From contig JAKPCT010000078.1 of the NCBI GenBank assembly GCA_029553165.1, positions 1-64,000 on the forward strand: DNA of 64,000 nt, read 5' to 3'. Below are positions 43,601 to 52,406 of the stretch, piece after piece. Source of the DNA: Bacillota bacterium (GTDB lineage: Bacteria > Bacillota > UBA4882 > UBA8346). Within the stretch, counting starts at the first letter, position 1, and the number at the start of each line of letters is the position of its first letter. Both the position numbers and the translations under genes were made by a program. Below the pieces are notes generated by a model. That model saw only the letters and a program-made list of their open reading frames with translations, was not told where the DNA came from and did no database searches.

Positions 43601-43645
43601 TGGAATTAAGTAAACGGTGATATCTGATTTTAGCTGAATTTGCAC

Positions 43646-44827
43646 TTAATTTGCTTTATTATACTTACCGGTATCATAGCGACAGCTTGGATTCCAGAAG
43701 AGCCATTCTTTGATTCCTAAATCATTTAAGGCTTTTATTTGGGCCTGGATTTGTTCTCGGCCATATCTGCTGCCAAGGCTGAAATCCTGAAGCCATGGTC
43801 GGATAGTGGTATTGGTATTGCCTGTTTCTTCTAAGCGTTTCATCGCATCACCGACACTCCGGAAGACCGTTTCATACGGAGCCAGATTGGGATTTTTTAA
43901 GCCGAAATTTCCGGGAATATAATGTGAAGGATAAACCATCGGACAGACAATGTCAACATTGGCGGCGATTTTTTCAAAGCGTTGTCCGATACCGAGGTCG
44001 GCATCAGCGCTGGTAGTCAGGCCAAAGATATCAGCAGAAATCGGAATATCATATGCTTTTAACTCTGTCCGGGCATATTGGAGAAATTCCATAATTACAT
44101 CTTCTTTAGCATTGCCATTGTTAAATGGGTAGATGCAACGTTTGACATCGCCGTCACTGGTAAAACGTACATAATCAAATTGGATCTCTTGGAAGCCCAT
44201 TTCGATCGCTTCTTTGCAGATAGCAATGATATAATCCCAATATTGTTTGTTATAGGGATCAACCCAATTTAAGCCATGGCGATCTTTCCAGAGGCCACCG
44301 TTAATGTCTTTAACAGCCCACTCCGGTTTTGCTTTGGCCATGAACGGGTCTTTAAAAACAACGACGCGGGCAATTGGATAAATATTATTTTCTTTAAGTA
44401 TTTCAAACATCTTTTGCGGGTCATTGATCTTGCGTTGTCTTGATTTTACTTCGTCAACCAGAGGGACCTGTGAGATATAACTTAAAGTACCAGTATCGTC
44501 TTTGACATCGATTACCAGCGAATTGACTTCTGTTTCATTAATAAATTGAACGATTCGCGGAAACCATTTTTCAGAACCGGCCATCCAGCCGGTTGCATAT
44601 ACTCCTTTAATGACTTCCGGTTTAATCCATTCAACTTTTTTAACGGAAGGTTCTTCCGGTGCAGGTTCTGAATCAGAAGTTGATTCAGTTTCCAATTCGT
44701 CAGCAGGGGTAGCTGCCAGTGAAGCTTGCGAATCTTGCAACGGCAGATTGTTCTTAAAACAGAACCAACCAATTAGTGAGATTACAACCAAAGAAACAAT
44801 TACAATAATTAGTCTTTTTTTTGTCAT
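43646..44827 (-). CDS. Putative glycoside hydrolase (DUF4015), membrane-anchored
   Basis: A 393-residue protein with an N-terminal span (about 5-25), an acidic low-complexity linker rich in Ser, Glu and Pro (about 30-65), and a TIM-barrel domain. Motifs include KGVYATGWMAGSE, VIDVKDDTGTLSY, YPIARVVVFKDP and QEIQFDYVRFTSDGD, with barrel-end Asp and Glu residues. The family is predicted to cleave glycans outside the cell; its substrate is unknown. Ribosome site AGGTGGTAAAGG. Confidence 0.88.
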   Translation of the reverse strand: MTKKRLIIVIVSLVVISLIGWFCFKNNLPLQDSQASLAATPADELETESTSDSEPAPEEPSVKKVEWIKPEVIKGVYATGWMAGSEKWFPRIVQFINETEVNSLVIDVKDDTGTLSYISQVPLVDEVKSRQRKINDPQKMFEILKENNIYPIARVVVFKDPFMAKAKPEWAVKDINGGLWKDRHGLNWVDPYNKQYWDYIIAICKEAIEMGFQEIQFDYVRFTSDGDVKRCIYPFNNGNAKEDVIMEFLQYARTELKAYDIPISADIFGLTTSADADLGIGQRFEKIAANVDIVCPMVYPSHYIPGNFGLKNPNLAPYETVFRSVGDAMKRLEETGNTNTTIRPWLQDFSLGSRYGREQIQAQIKALNDLGIKEWLFWNPSCRYDTGKYNKAN

Positions 44828-45070
44828 GTTTGTTCCTTTACCACCTGTTTGTAGAAATTTATCCTAATTTTCGTTGTTAATGTGTATATTTCCTTTGTAT
44901 AATTATAGGAAAAACAACAGTGTTTCTTAATAGTTTTTTTATTAAATATACGATATTGGCGGCCATAAAATGCTAAAATAAAGCATTATCGCTGGCGAAT
45001 GTTATTTGACGATTGATCATCAGATGAATTATAATTAATTATCATTGTTTCAAATAAACAACAGAGAGGG

Positions 45071-46213
45071 ATGGATTTCCTGAAAAAAGTATTAATTGTA
45101 TATGCTAACAGCGGCGCCGGTCATCGGCGTGCTGCAGAGGCATTGTATAAAGTTGCAGTTGAACATCATCCTGCTGAAGAAATACAGCTGTTAGATATTT
45201 TGGATTACTCGACACCGATCTTTAAAAAGTCATATCCGGATACGTACATGTTTATGATAAACAAGTGCCCCTGGTTTTGGGCCTTCAGTTACCATTTTTT
45301 AGATCTTCCGTTGATTGATCGGATCGGGCGTCTGTTTCGTCGGGCAACCAATTCGAAACATTGTAAGCCGTTTGAACAGTTAGTGATGTCAGAGCAGCCT
45401 GAAGTAATTGTAACTACCCATTTTCTGCCTAATGAAGTGGTTGGACGCCTCAAGCGAAAACATGGATTAACAACAACGTTAATTACCTGTATTACTGATT
45501 ATTACCCCCATGCGTTTTGGCGCAATCAGGGAATTGATCTTTATGTTACTCCGCACGAAAGTCTGGCACCACGTTTGCAGAAATTGGGAGTGAAAAAGGA
45601 TCAGATTTACCCATTGGGAATTCCAATTGATCCCATATTCAGTGTAAATCAAGATCAAGCCCAGGTCCGGAAGAAGCTCGGACTGGATCTTAACCAGTTT
45701 ACAATTCTAATTGCCAGTGGTGGTTTTGGTATCGGTTCTTTTGAAGAGTTATTATTTGAGCTGGATAAGATAGAAGGACAACTTCAAATCCTGGTCGTTT
45801 GCGGCAAAAACCAGAAACTGGAGGATGAACTGAAAGAAGCCGTTAAGCGCCTGAAAAAAAATATCAAAGTCTATGGATATGTTCAAAACATGCACGAATT
45901 GATGGAAGCCAGCGATATTCTGATCTCCAAATCCGGGGGGTTAACAGTTACCGAAGCGATGGCGAAGGGGTTACCATTGATTGTAACCAATCCGATTCCG
46001 GGGCAGGAGTCAAGCAACTGTAACTTTGTAGTTCAAAATAATGCCGGTAAAAAAGCGGATAATCCTCAACAAGCCCGGAGTTGGATTACGGAGTTGCAAA
46101 AAAACCACAGCGGGCTTAATACCTTAAAATCAAATATTAAACAACTGGGAAGACCAAATTCGGCACATAATATCTGGGAAGTAGTCGAAAAATATTTGGG
46201 TAAGGAGGATTAA
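45071..46213 (+). CDS. Processive diacylglycerol glucosyltransferase-type enzyme (MGDG synthase family, GT28)
   Basis: A 380-residue GT-B enzyme of the UgtP/MGD group, which glycosylates diacylglycerol. The N-domain has VLIVYANSGAGHRRAAEALY and the THFLPNEVVG motif; the C-domain has ILIASGGFGIGS and the sugar-donor loop SKSGGLTVTEAMAKGLPLIV. The ATG directly touches the GAGAGGG ribosome site, with no spacer. The in-frame CTG at 45080, nine bases after it, gives the family's normal start and may be the real one. Confidence 0.88.
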   Translation: MDFLKKVLIVYANSGAGHRRAAEALYKVAVEHHPAEEIQLLDILDYSTPIFKKSYPDTYMFMINKCPWFWAFSYHFLDLPLIDRIGRLFRRATNSKHCKPFEQLVMSEQPEVIVTTHFLPNEVVGRLKRKHGLTTTLITCITDYYPHAFWRNQGIDLYVTPHESLAPRLQKLGVKKDQIYPLGIPIDPIFSVNQDQAQVRKKLGLDLNQFTILIASGGFGIGSFEELLFELDKIEGQLQILVVCGKNQKLEDELKEAVKRLKKNIKVYGYVQNMHELMEASDILISKSGGLTVTEAMAKGLPLIVTNPIPGQESSNCNFVVQNNAGKKADNPQQARSWITELQKNHSGLNTLKSNIKQLGRPNSAHNIWEVVEKYLGKED

Positions 46214-46221
46214 TTGTATAG

Positions 46222-46446
46222 ATGGAGTTAAAGCAGGTAATTACCCGATTGAATCAATTGTATCATCAATCCAAGGTTGCTCCGCTGTCAGAAGCAGAAC
46301 TGAAAGAACGAGATCAACTGCGACAAGTTTATTTAAGTGCAATTCGGGGACAGGTGATTGCTACTTTAGAACGAATTGAAATCGTTGATCAAGATACTGA
46401 AATTAATACCGGACATTCGTCAACATGCAGTTGTTGCAAGCATTAA
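46222..46446 (+). CDS. DUF896 (YnzC-like) small protein
   Basis: A 74-residue protein. LNQLYHQSKVAPLSEAELKE and RDQLRQVYLSAIRGQV are diagnostic for the family of unknown function found in Bacillota. The C-terminal tail STCSCCKH is unusual, with four potential metal ligands that I do not recall in the family. It lies nine bases after the glycosyltransferase gene, so probably co-transcribed. Confidence 0.82.
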   Translation: MELKQVITRLNQLYHQSKVAPLSEAELKERDQLRQVYLSAIRGQVIATLERIEIVDQDTEINTGHSSTCSCCKH

Positions 46447-46542
46447 AAAGGAAATTATTATTTTTTGGAACTTACTCAGAGGAAGACCGTTATAATAGAT
46501 ATCAAACTTCCTCCCTTTAATAAATTTAGCGAAATTTGTCTG

Positions 46543-46572
46543 AAAACCGTCCTTAAGTAGCGGTTTTTTTTT
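46543..46572 (+). terminator. Terminator after the DUF896 gene
   Basis: AAAACCG (46543-46549) pairs with CGGTTTT (46561-46567), followed by a long T-run. The stop codon of the opposite Nudix gene lies inside the loop. Confidence 0.75.
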
Positions 46573-47047
46573 TAATTATTTGAATTTCATGACTTTGTAA
46601 TGTGGTATTGTCAGAATTATAAATAAAGGTAGCAGTGAGCGAATGTCCCTTAAGAATGTGAGGCAGCCAGTGAATACTATCGGCCCACATCTGGTTGTAA
46701 GGGATATTAACCGCGTCAAACCATTCAGGTTTCATCTCTGTAGACTCTTGTGGTTCTCCTGCCCACTTAGAAGCAACAAAGATAGTTATTTTGAGGTTGA
46801 GTTCAGGATTATCCGGAAAGAAGTAGGTTAATTCTCCGGCTCTTTTTAAAGCTTCTTTTGTAACGACTATGAATGCTTCTTCGTTGAGTTCTCTGATTGC
46901 TGCGGCTTCAGCTGTTTCGCCGGCTTCAATCTTTCCCCCAAAACCACAGTATTTACCGGCACCGAATCCGGTCTTTTTTAAGCCTAAGAGGACTCGTTGA
47001 GATTGAAATTGTTGATCGATGATAATTGTTACAGTTGTTTGTTTCAT
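46553..47047 (-). CDS. Nudix hydrolase (MutT/8-oxo-dGTPase-like)
   Basis: A 164-residue protein. The Nudix box is complete: GGKIEAGETAEAAAIRELNE, followed by EA. The preceding FGAGKYCGFGG and the late WFDAVNIPYNQMWADS match the 7,8-dihydro-8-oxoguanine triphosphatase (MTH1-like) branch. It would clean the nucleotide pool or act on related phosphates. It overlaps the upstream CYTH gene by four bases (ATGA), a sign of translational coupling. Confidence 0.9.
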   Translation of the reverse strand: MKQTTVTIIIDQQFQSQRVLLGLKKTGFGAGKYCGFGGKIEAGETAEAAAIRELNEEAFIVVTKEALKRAGELTYFFPDNPELNLKITIFVASKWAGEPQESTEMKPEWFDAVNIPYNQMWADSIHWLPHILKGHSLTATFIYNSDNTTLQSHEIQIIKKKTAT

Positions 47048-47679
47048 GGGTTGGTTCCAAATAAAGCTTTATATAACAATGTAGGAGGTTCGTCATGAAC
47101 TACGCGGTGAGTCAAGGAGTATTTTGCAGTGATTGCTTGTAACTCCGCTTCCAAGCTTCGGACAAGTTTATAGTCACTGGTTGATTTTTCGATCTCTACT
47201 AACAAAGGATATTGCAGGCTGTCGCAGGACATCAATTTCAATGACAGTTGTAACGGTTCATAGAAGCCGAGCCTGTTTTCACCGGAAAATTGCATAAACT
47301 CTGAATGATTCAGGTGTATTAATTCGTTGATAACGTCGTCTTTAGATTGGTGGGTTGATTTTCCTCCCAACATCGCTAAGATTGCACTATTAGTAATACC
47401 GTTGGTGATCTCTTCATCGATCTCTGCGCGGATATTGGCAAAACTGCCGGTATCTACCCCTTTCCAACCCAGAAAAAATTGCGTTGGATTATTATTTTTA
47501 ACCAGTTCGCCAACTCTTAACACCTGGTCCTGGTGGTAGAGGCTTAAACCATAGTGATAGGTCTGCCACTTGGAATGGGCAGTTAATGATGACTCCAAAA
47601 AAGGAAGTGCGGCAAAGGCTTCTTCGACAGAGTTGAAAAAGAAGCGGGTTTCTACTTCGTATTGTTTTGGCGATTGCAT
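47044..47679 (-). CDS. CYTH-domain (class IV cyclase/thiamine-triphosphatase-like) protein
   Basis: A 211-residue protein with a CYTH tunnel fold. The first strand reads YEVETRFF, the ExExK motif with Arg in place of Lys. Further acidic and basic strand residues are visible (RAEIDEEI, LLVEIEKST). CYTH proteins bind triphosphates; both cyclases and triphosphatases occur. The operon with a Nudix enzyme suggests nucleotide or polyphosphate metabolism. The exact reaction is open. Confidence 0.78.
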   Translation of the reverse strand: MQSPKQYEVETRFFFNSVEEAFAALPFLESSLTAHSKWQTYHYGLSLYHQDQVLRVGELVKNNNPTQFFLGWKGVDTGSFANIRAEIDEEITNGITNSAILAMLGGKSTHQSKDDVINELIHLNHSEFMQFSGENRLGFYEPLQLSLKLMSCDSLQYPLLVEIEKSTSDYKLVRSLEAELQAITAKYSLTHRVVHDEPPTLLYKALFGTNP

Positions 47680-47829
47680 GGGTTGTTCTCCTCGGTTTAA
47701 TTAACATTGATTTAGTTTGTTTCTACATCTTAGTTAATTTTTCCTGTAATCACTGTTTTATAACTATTCAAGCCTGTTGGTACATGATAAAATAACTGTA
47801 AATGAATGTCTGTTCGTTAGGAGCATAAT

Positions 47830-50214
47830 TTGGCCGGTAAATATGAAGTTAAAGTAGGAGTCCGCGAGTTACTCGAGTTATTTTTTACTCCCAAAGATTT
47901 AAATACCACTTTTATTTCTCCAACCCGGGGGCAAGAAGGAACCGTCGGTCATCAGTTGATCGCAAAGCAACGCCCTCCCGATTATCAACGTGAAGTATAT
48001 ATTGAACATGTTTACGAAAATGAAGAATATCGACTGGTTGTCCAAGGCCGGATTGACGGTGTTTTAAAACATAATTCCGGGGTAATTGTTGAGGAGATTA
48101 AGACAACCTACTTTCCGGTTGCCAATTTAAGCTATGGTCAGTTTCCGGTCCATGAAGCCCAACTAAAGCTCTATTTATACTTCTATATGTCGCAATATCC
48201 GGAGTTAAACGTCAAAGGTCAGCTGACCTATCTTAATCTTGAAGATTTATCAGAAAAGTCGTTTTCAATTACGCTCTCCCTTGATGAAGGAGAGCAGTTT
48301 TTTAACGGATTAGCAGTTAAATACCTGGAGGTTATCGCGGATGGTAATTGTTGGCGGCACCTCCGTAATCAGTCGATTCAGGCCTTAGACTTTCCGTTTC
48401 CTGATGTCCGGGCAGGGCAGACGGAGTTGATGGAGGTAGTTACCCAAGCGATTGAACAGGAGCGAGATCTGTTAGTAGAGGCGGCAACCGGGATCGGCAA
48501 AACGATCGGAGTGCTTTTTCCGGCTTTAAAAAGATTGGCATTGAGCAATCGTTATAATCAGATCTTCTTTCTGACTGCCAAAAATGCCGGTAAAGAAGTT
48601 TTGAAGAAGACGTTACTTACCTTGAAGGAACAGGGATTGCGGTTGCGTACAGTGTTTATTGAGGCCAAAGAGCGGGTTTGCTTCGTCCCTGGGTCGAAGT
48701 GTCAGCCGCAGGATTGTCTCTATGCCGCAGATTATTATCTGAAAGCAAGGTCGGTACTCTCCATTTTGCTGAAGAAGGAATATATTACTCCGGAGGATGT
48801 TCTGGAGGCTGCCAGGGCCTATACGGTCTGCCCTTTTGAATTATCTTTGGACCTTTCATTGAAAGTTGATCTGATTGTTTGCGATTACAATTATCTCTTT
48901 GATCCTGGGGTATATTTGCGGCGGTTTTTTGCGCAAAACCGGAAAGACTTTCTCTTTTTAGTAGATGAAGCCCACAACTTGGTAACCCGGGGGCGGGAGA
49001 TGTATTCGGCAACCTTCTCGGAGCATCGGATTAATGAGTTTTGCCGGATGATCCAAGGCTATAACCGCAACATCTTTAATGCTGTTGAGGCTATAATTGC
49101 GTTTTTCAATAGCTGGCGCCGGGAGATGGTGTCAGAGCATTCGCAAGTTTCAGGTTTTTTACTCGAACATTTGCCGGAATTCTTTATTCCGTCCCTGGAA
49201 AAATTAATCGCTTTACTGGAGTTTCAAATAAAAGAAGATCTGTTTTCTGAACTGCGTGAGATTATCTTAACTTTCTATTTTGAGGTGACGGCGTTTACCC
49301 GTCTGGCACAATTGGCGGGCGGTAAATATTCCAAGGAGTATGCGTTGTATGTAAAGCATGAATTTGAAGCCGGAGAAGAACTTCTGTTACGGATTTATTG
49401 TTTAAATCCCGGATTGTTATTGCGGGAACGGTTGGAACATGGCCGATCAGCAATCTTTTTTTCGGCAACTTTGACTCCGTTTTCATACTTTTTGGAGTTG
49501 TTGGGGGCAAGGCCGGATACGTTAACAGTCCAGTTAACTTCACCTTTTCCCCAGGAAACCCGGTTGTATCTCCATCAAGCAGGGATCGATACCCGCTACC
49601 GGGCACGTAATCAGACAGCAGCGGAATTGGCAAAATGTATTCTGAAGATGGTGACGGCGCATAAGGGAAATTATCTGGTTTTTTTTCCATCGTATTCATA
49701 TTTGCAGACGGTATTGCCACTGGTGAAGGTGCTTTTGATGGGGAAAGCCAATCTCTTTGTCCAGATTCCGGCGATGAATGAATCGCAGCGACGGGAGTTT
49801 CTGCGAAAGATCACTGATACCGGTGCTGAAAACTCCAATGTTGGTTTGGCGGTTTTAGGCGGCAGTTTCGGAGAAGGGATCGATCTGCCGGGAGAGCAAC
49901 TGGAAGGAGTAATGATTGTTGGTCCTGGGTTGCCAGCGGTCTCTGAGGAACAGGAGTTAATCAAAGTCTATTTCGATGAGCGCGGTGGGCATGGTTTTCT
50001 CTATGCTTACTTGATCCCGGGGTTGATCAAAGTGATCCAGGCTGCCGGCCGGGTGTTCCGGACCCCGGATGATCGGGGAGTGGTGATTCTGGTGGATGAC
50101 CGGTTTTTGGGGGAACACTATCGGGAGTTGCTGCCCCCGGATTGGTTTAAGCCGGGGAGGGAGTTTTCGGTAGCTGACCTTGATGAAGTGCTACAGGAAT
50201 TTTGGAAGGAATAG
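47830..50214 (+). CDS. DinG/XPD-family helicase with N-terminal PD-(D/E)XK nuclease-like domain
   Basis: A 794-residue superfamily 2 helicase. Residues about 1-170 contain a nuclease-like core: GRIDGV, then IVEEIKTTYFP, then an HEAQLKLYLYFYMS segment. Helicase motifs follow: Walker A LVEAATGIGKTIGVLFPA, four cysteines between motifs Ia and II (ERVCFVP, SKCQPQDC, YTVCPFE) that fit an Fe-S cluster, LVDEAHNLV, and AAGRVFRTPDDRG as motif VI. It should unwind DNA 5' to 3'. TTG start with TAGGAG upstream. It stands alone. Confidence 0.9.
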   Translation: MAGKYEVKVGVRELLELFFTPKDLNTTFISPTRGQEGTVGHQLIAKQRPPDYQREVYIEHVYENEEYRLVVQGRIDGVLKHNSGVIVEEIKTTYFPVANLSYGQFPVHEAQLKLYLYFYMSQYPELNVKGQLTYLNLEDLSEKSFSITLSLDEGEQFFNGLAVKYLEVIADGNCWRHLRNQSIQALDFPFPDVRAGQTELMEVVTQAIEQERDLLVEAATGIGKTIGVLFPALKRLALSNRYNQIFFLTAKNAGKEVLKKTLLTLKEQGLRLRTVFIEAKERVCFVPGSKCQPQDCLYAADYYLKARSVLSILLKKEYITPEDVLEAARAYTVCPFELSLDLSLKVDLIVCDYNYLFDPGVYLRRFFAQNRKDFLFLVDEAHNLVTRGREMYSATFSEHRINEFCRMIQGYNRNIFNAVEAIIAFFNSWRREMVSEHSQVSGFLLEHLPEFFIPSLEKLIALLEFQIKEDLFSELREIILTFYFEVTAFTRLAQLAGGKYSKEYALYVKHEFEAGEELLLRIYCLNPGLLLRERLEHGRSAIFFSATLTPFSYFLELLGARPDTLTVQLTSPFPQETRLYLHQAGIDTRYRARNQTAAELAKCILKMVTAHKGNYLVFFPSYSYLQTVLPLVKVLLMGKANLFVQIPAMNESQRREFLRKITDTGAENSNVGLAVLGGSFGEGIDLPGEQLEGVMIVGPGLPAVSEEQELIKVYFDERGGHGFLYAYLIPGLIKVIQAAGRVFRTPDDRGVVILVDDRFLGEHYRELLPPDWFKPGREFSVADLDEVLQEFWKE

Positions 50215-50221
50215 TCCGTAA

Positions 50222-51070
50222 TTAGAGTTTAAATCGTTTCTTTAATTCCAGGGCTAAATGCTGTAAGTCAGGATAAACGCTTGATTTGTTGATTCCCAGG
50301 ATGTTCAGTTCTTCTAAGAGTCTTTCGGCATGTTTGCCAGGAATGACGAATTTAAAGAGATAACCTTCTTTGATTAAACCGGTATTGTGATAGATTGTGC
50401 CGAAGTCTTCTTCCCGGGTTCCGTGGATGGTAAAACAGCTGCGTTGGGAGAGGATCCGGAGATCCAGGTAATTGGTGTGAATTGCAACCGGAAGGGTTGC
50501 TTGTTCAAGATTAGCAATCTGCGACCAATACTCTTTGGGAGTGAACGCCAGCCGGAAATGTGGCAGTTGGGGTTGGGTTGCCGCAGGCTGGGTATCTGTG
50601 TTAATGGCAGACTGATTGGGGAAGCCGGAGATTGAAGCCTGTGCGTTTAATTTAAAAGGATGTAAAACCCAGACAGTCGGATTAAGCCGTGCTTTTTTAC
50701 AACTGCATTTCTCATTGTAGGAGTCTAAAGCAAAAAACAACGCCAAGAGGAGGCTTTCAGTCCAATCCAGTAACCTGGTAGGTACACCGTAGTGCTGCAT
50801 CAGGAACAGCCATTTATCTAATTGATCAGTATTCGGAACGTCTTTAAGTGCGGTGGCGCGGTTGCGAAAGGTTATATTTAATTGGTATTCGTCATATTTG
50901 GCTCGGAAAAGCGAGGGTAGCGGAGGATCCTCACGGTCTTGGCCGCGAAACCAGGCGCAACCGGAAGCGTTGTCAAACTTCCATTGGCTGGTATGATCGG
51001 TAATTGCTTTGATTATTGCAGTGATAGAATAATTGGAGATTGTAGCTTGAGCAAATATTAACTTCGCCAC
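50222..51070 (-). CDS. FRG-domain protein
   Basis: A 282-residue soluble protein. The FRG signature is seen in GCAWFRGQDRED, LPSLFRAKYDEY and LFLMQHYGVPTRLLDWTES with ALFFAL. The domain's activity is unknown; FRG genes occur sporadically in variable regions. A possible GTG start at 51070 lies inside the upstream membrane-protein gene, overlapping it by 98 bases; the ribosome site there is poor, so the true start is uncertain. It ends head-to-head with the helicase gene, seven bases away. Confidence 0.78.
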   Translation of the reverse strand: MAKLIFAQATISNYSITAIIKAITDHTSQWKFDNASGCAWFRGQDREDPPLPSLFRAKYDEYQLNITFRNRATALKDVPNTDQLDKWLFLMQHYGVPTRLLDWTESLLLALFFALDSYNEKCSCKKARLNPTVWVLHPFKLNAQASISGFPNQSAINTDTQPAATQPQLPHFRLAFTPKEYWSQIANLEQATLPVAIHTNYLDLRILSQRSCFTIHGTREEDFGTIYHNTGLIKEGYLFKFVIPGKHAERLLEELNILGINKSSVYPDLQHLALELKKRFKL

Positions 51071-51956
51071 CTTTGGTTGTTATAGCAGACTTAAAAAGAA
51101 ATTTTTGCATTAAATAACCGATCGCCAATCCGCCAAGGATTGCTCCTAATGCATGGACCAATGTTTCACCGACGCTATCTTGAATCAGTAATGGATTTCT
51201 GCCCAGCACTCCAAAGATCTGGACAATTAATGAGCGACAGGTAACTAAGATTAAGGCGGCTTTAATGGGTAAATAATCTGAACTCCAGAGGTTGGTGCTA
51301 TAGTAAATGATCAGGCCAAGCCAGGCTCCTAGACCCAATTCACTTAGAATACCCAACACCTGACTGGGATTGGTTAGCAGCCACATCAAGCTGGAAGATT
51401 CCATTGTTGTCAATTTAGCTAAACCAAAATATTTTGCAAGCAGAGTAAGACCTTCAGCAATCGGCCAGCCTGCCCAACCGATTGCCATCGCCAGTAATGG
51501 TTTGTCCGTCTTCAATGATTTTCCCATCCAATTTTTAAAGAGATATTTTTGGTACAAAAAACCGACCCATAGTCCTGCCAGTGCGGCTGCCGAGGCATGG
51601 ATGTAATTGCCGATTACAGTTTGTGCCACTACTTCGTTCTTTCCAAGTACTCCAAAAGTAAGAAAAAAGATCGATTCGCCGGTCATTGCCAAGAACATCG
51701 TCTTGATTGGGAAAAATGCTGTTCCCCAAATATTAGCGCTGTAATATGCTAATAAGAAATACCAATTGACTACTGTGAATAAACCAATGATTCCCATTGT
51801 AAAATGAGGCTCGCCGTTACTTGAAAGAAAACTGAAGGTTTCAAAAGCGGTTAAATTCGTTAAGCTCAAGTATTTCATCAGCATGGTATAGCCTTCAAGA
51901 ATTGGCCCGGCTGTCAATGAAAGTAAAAGTGCCAGTAAAGGTTTGTCGGTTTTCAA
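50973..51956 (-). CDS. Membrane protein with internal duplication
   Basis: A 327-residue protein of two homologous halves. Each starts with KTDKPLLA, has AGxPIxEG, then several spans, then FGVLGxN and a final LxxGLxxGxLxQKxLFK. The halves cover about 1-143 and 148-290. Each has about five hydrophobic segments. The last 35 residues have no counterpart in the halves or in the short copy at 52065; they run into the FRG gene in another frame, so the original stop may have been lost. I do not know the family. Confidence 0.68.
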   Translation of the reverse strand: MKTDKPLLALLLSLTAGPILEGYTMLMKYLSLTNLTAFETFSFLSSNGEPHFTMGIIGLFTVVNWYFLLAYYSANIWGTAFFPIKTMFLAMTGESIFFLTFGVLGKNEVVAQTVIGNYIHASAAALAGLWVGFLYQKYLFKNWMGKSLKTDKPLLAMAIGWAGWPIAEGLTLLAKYFGLAKLTTMESSSLMWLLTNPSQVLGILSELGLGAWLGLIIYYSTNLWSSDYLPIKAALILVTCRSLIVQIFGVLGRNPLLIQDSVGETLVHALGAILGGLAIGYLMQKFLFKSAITTKGGEVNICSSYNLQLFYHCNNQSNYRSYQPMEV

Positions 51957-52007
51957 TTTTGTTCCTTCATCCTGATTTTTTATTGGTTATTTTATTGTTT
52001 GTTAACG

Positions 52008-52022
52008 TTTGGAAGATTATAC
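52008..52022. repeat. 15-base direct repeat, copy 1
   Basis: TTTGGAAGATTATAC recurs at 52370-52384, exactly where the truncated copy of the membrane-protein gene begins. Confidence 0.75.
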
Positions 52023-52064
52023 TCGGATACGAGATAGAATAGTTTGAGATTTTTACTTGAGCTG

Positions 52065-52376
52065 TCAACCTTTGTTCCCTGTGACTGTCTGCTTCGACTC
52101 TAACAGAAATTTTTGCATTAAATAACCAATCACCAATCCGCCCAGGAGCGCTCCTAATGCGTGAGCGAATATTCCACTGACGCTTTGAATCATTAATGGG
52201 TTTTTGCCCAGCAATCCGAAGATCTGGAAGATCAATATCCTACAGGTTAATAAGATTATAGCAGCTTTAATGGGGAAATAATCTGATCCCCAGAGATTGG
52301 CGCTGTAGTAAATTATCAAGCCAAACCAGGCTCCCAGTCCTAATTCACTGAGGACTCCCAAAGCGAAACTTTGGAA
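52065..52376 (-). pseudogene. Truncated copy of the duplicated membrane protein
   Basis: The frame reads ALGVLSELGLGAWFGLIIYY to a stop after about 103 codons. It matches the last third of the second half of the gene at 50973-51956 closely (VLGILSELGLGAWLGLIIYY) and ends at the expected place. The N-terminal two thirds are missing. Its left border in coding direction coincides with the direct repeat at 52370, and a second copy lies before the intact gene, which fits loss of the 5' part by recombination. An ATG inside could still start a 98-residue product. Confidence 0.75.
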
Positions 52377-52384
52377 GATTATAC
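52370..52384. repeat. 15-base direct repeat, copy 2
   Basis: Second copy of TTTGGAAGATTATAC; see 52008-52022. Confidence 0.75.
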
Positions 52385-52406
52385 GCAGGGGATAAGAATG
52401 AGATTA

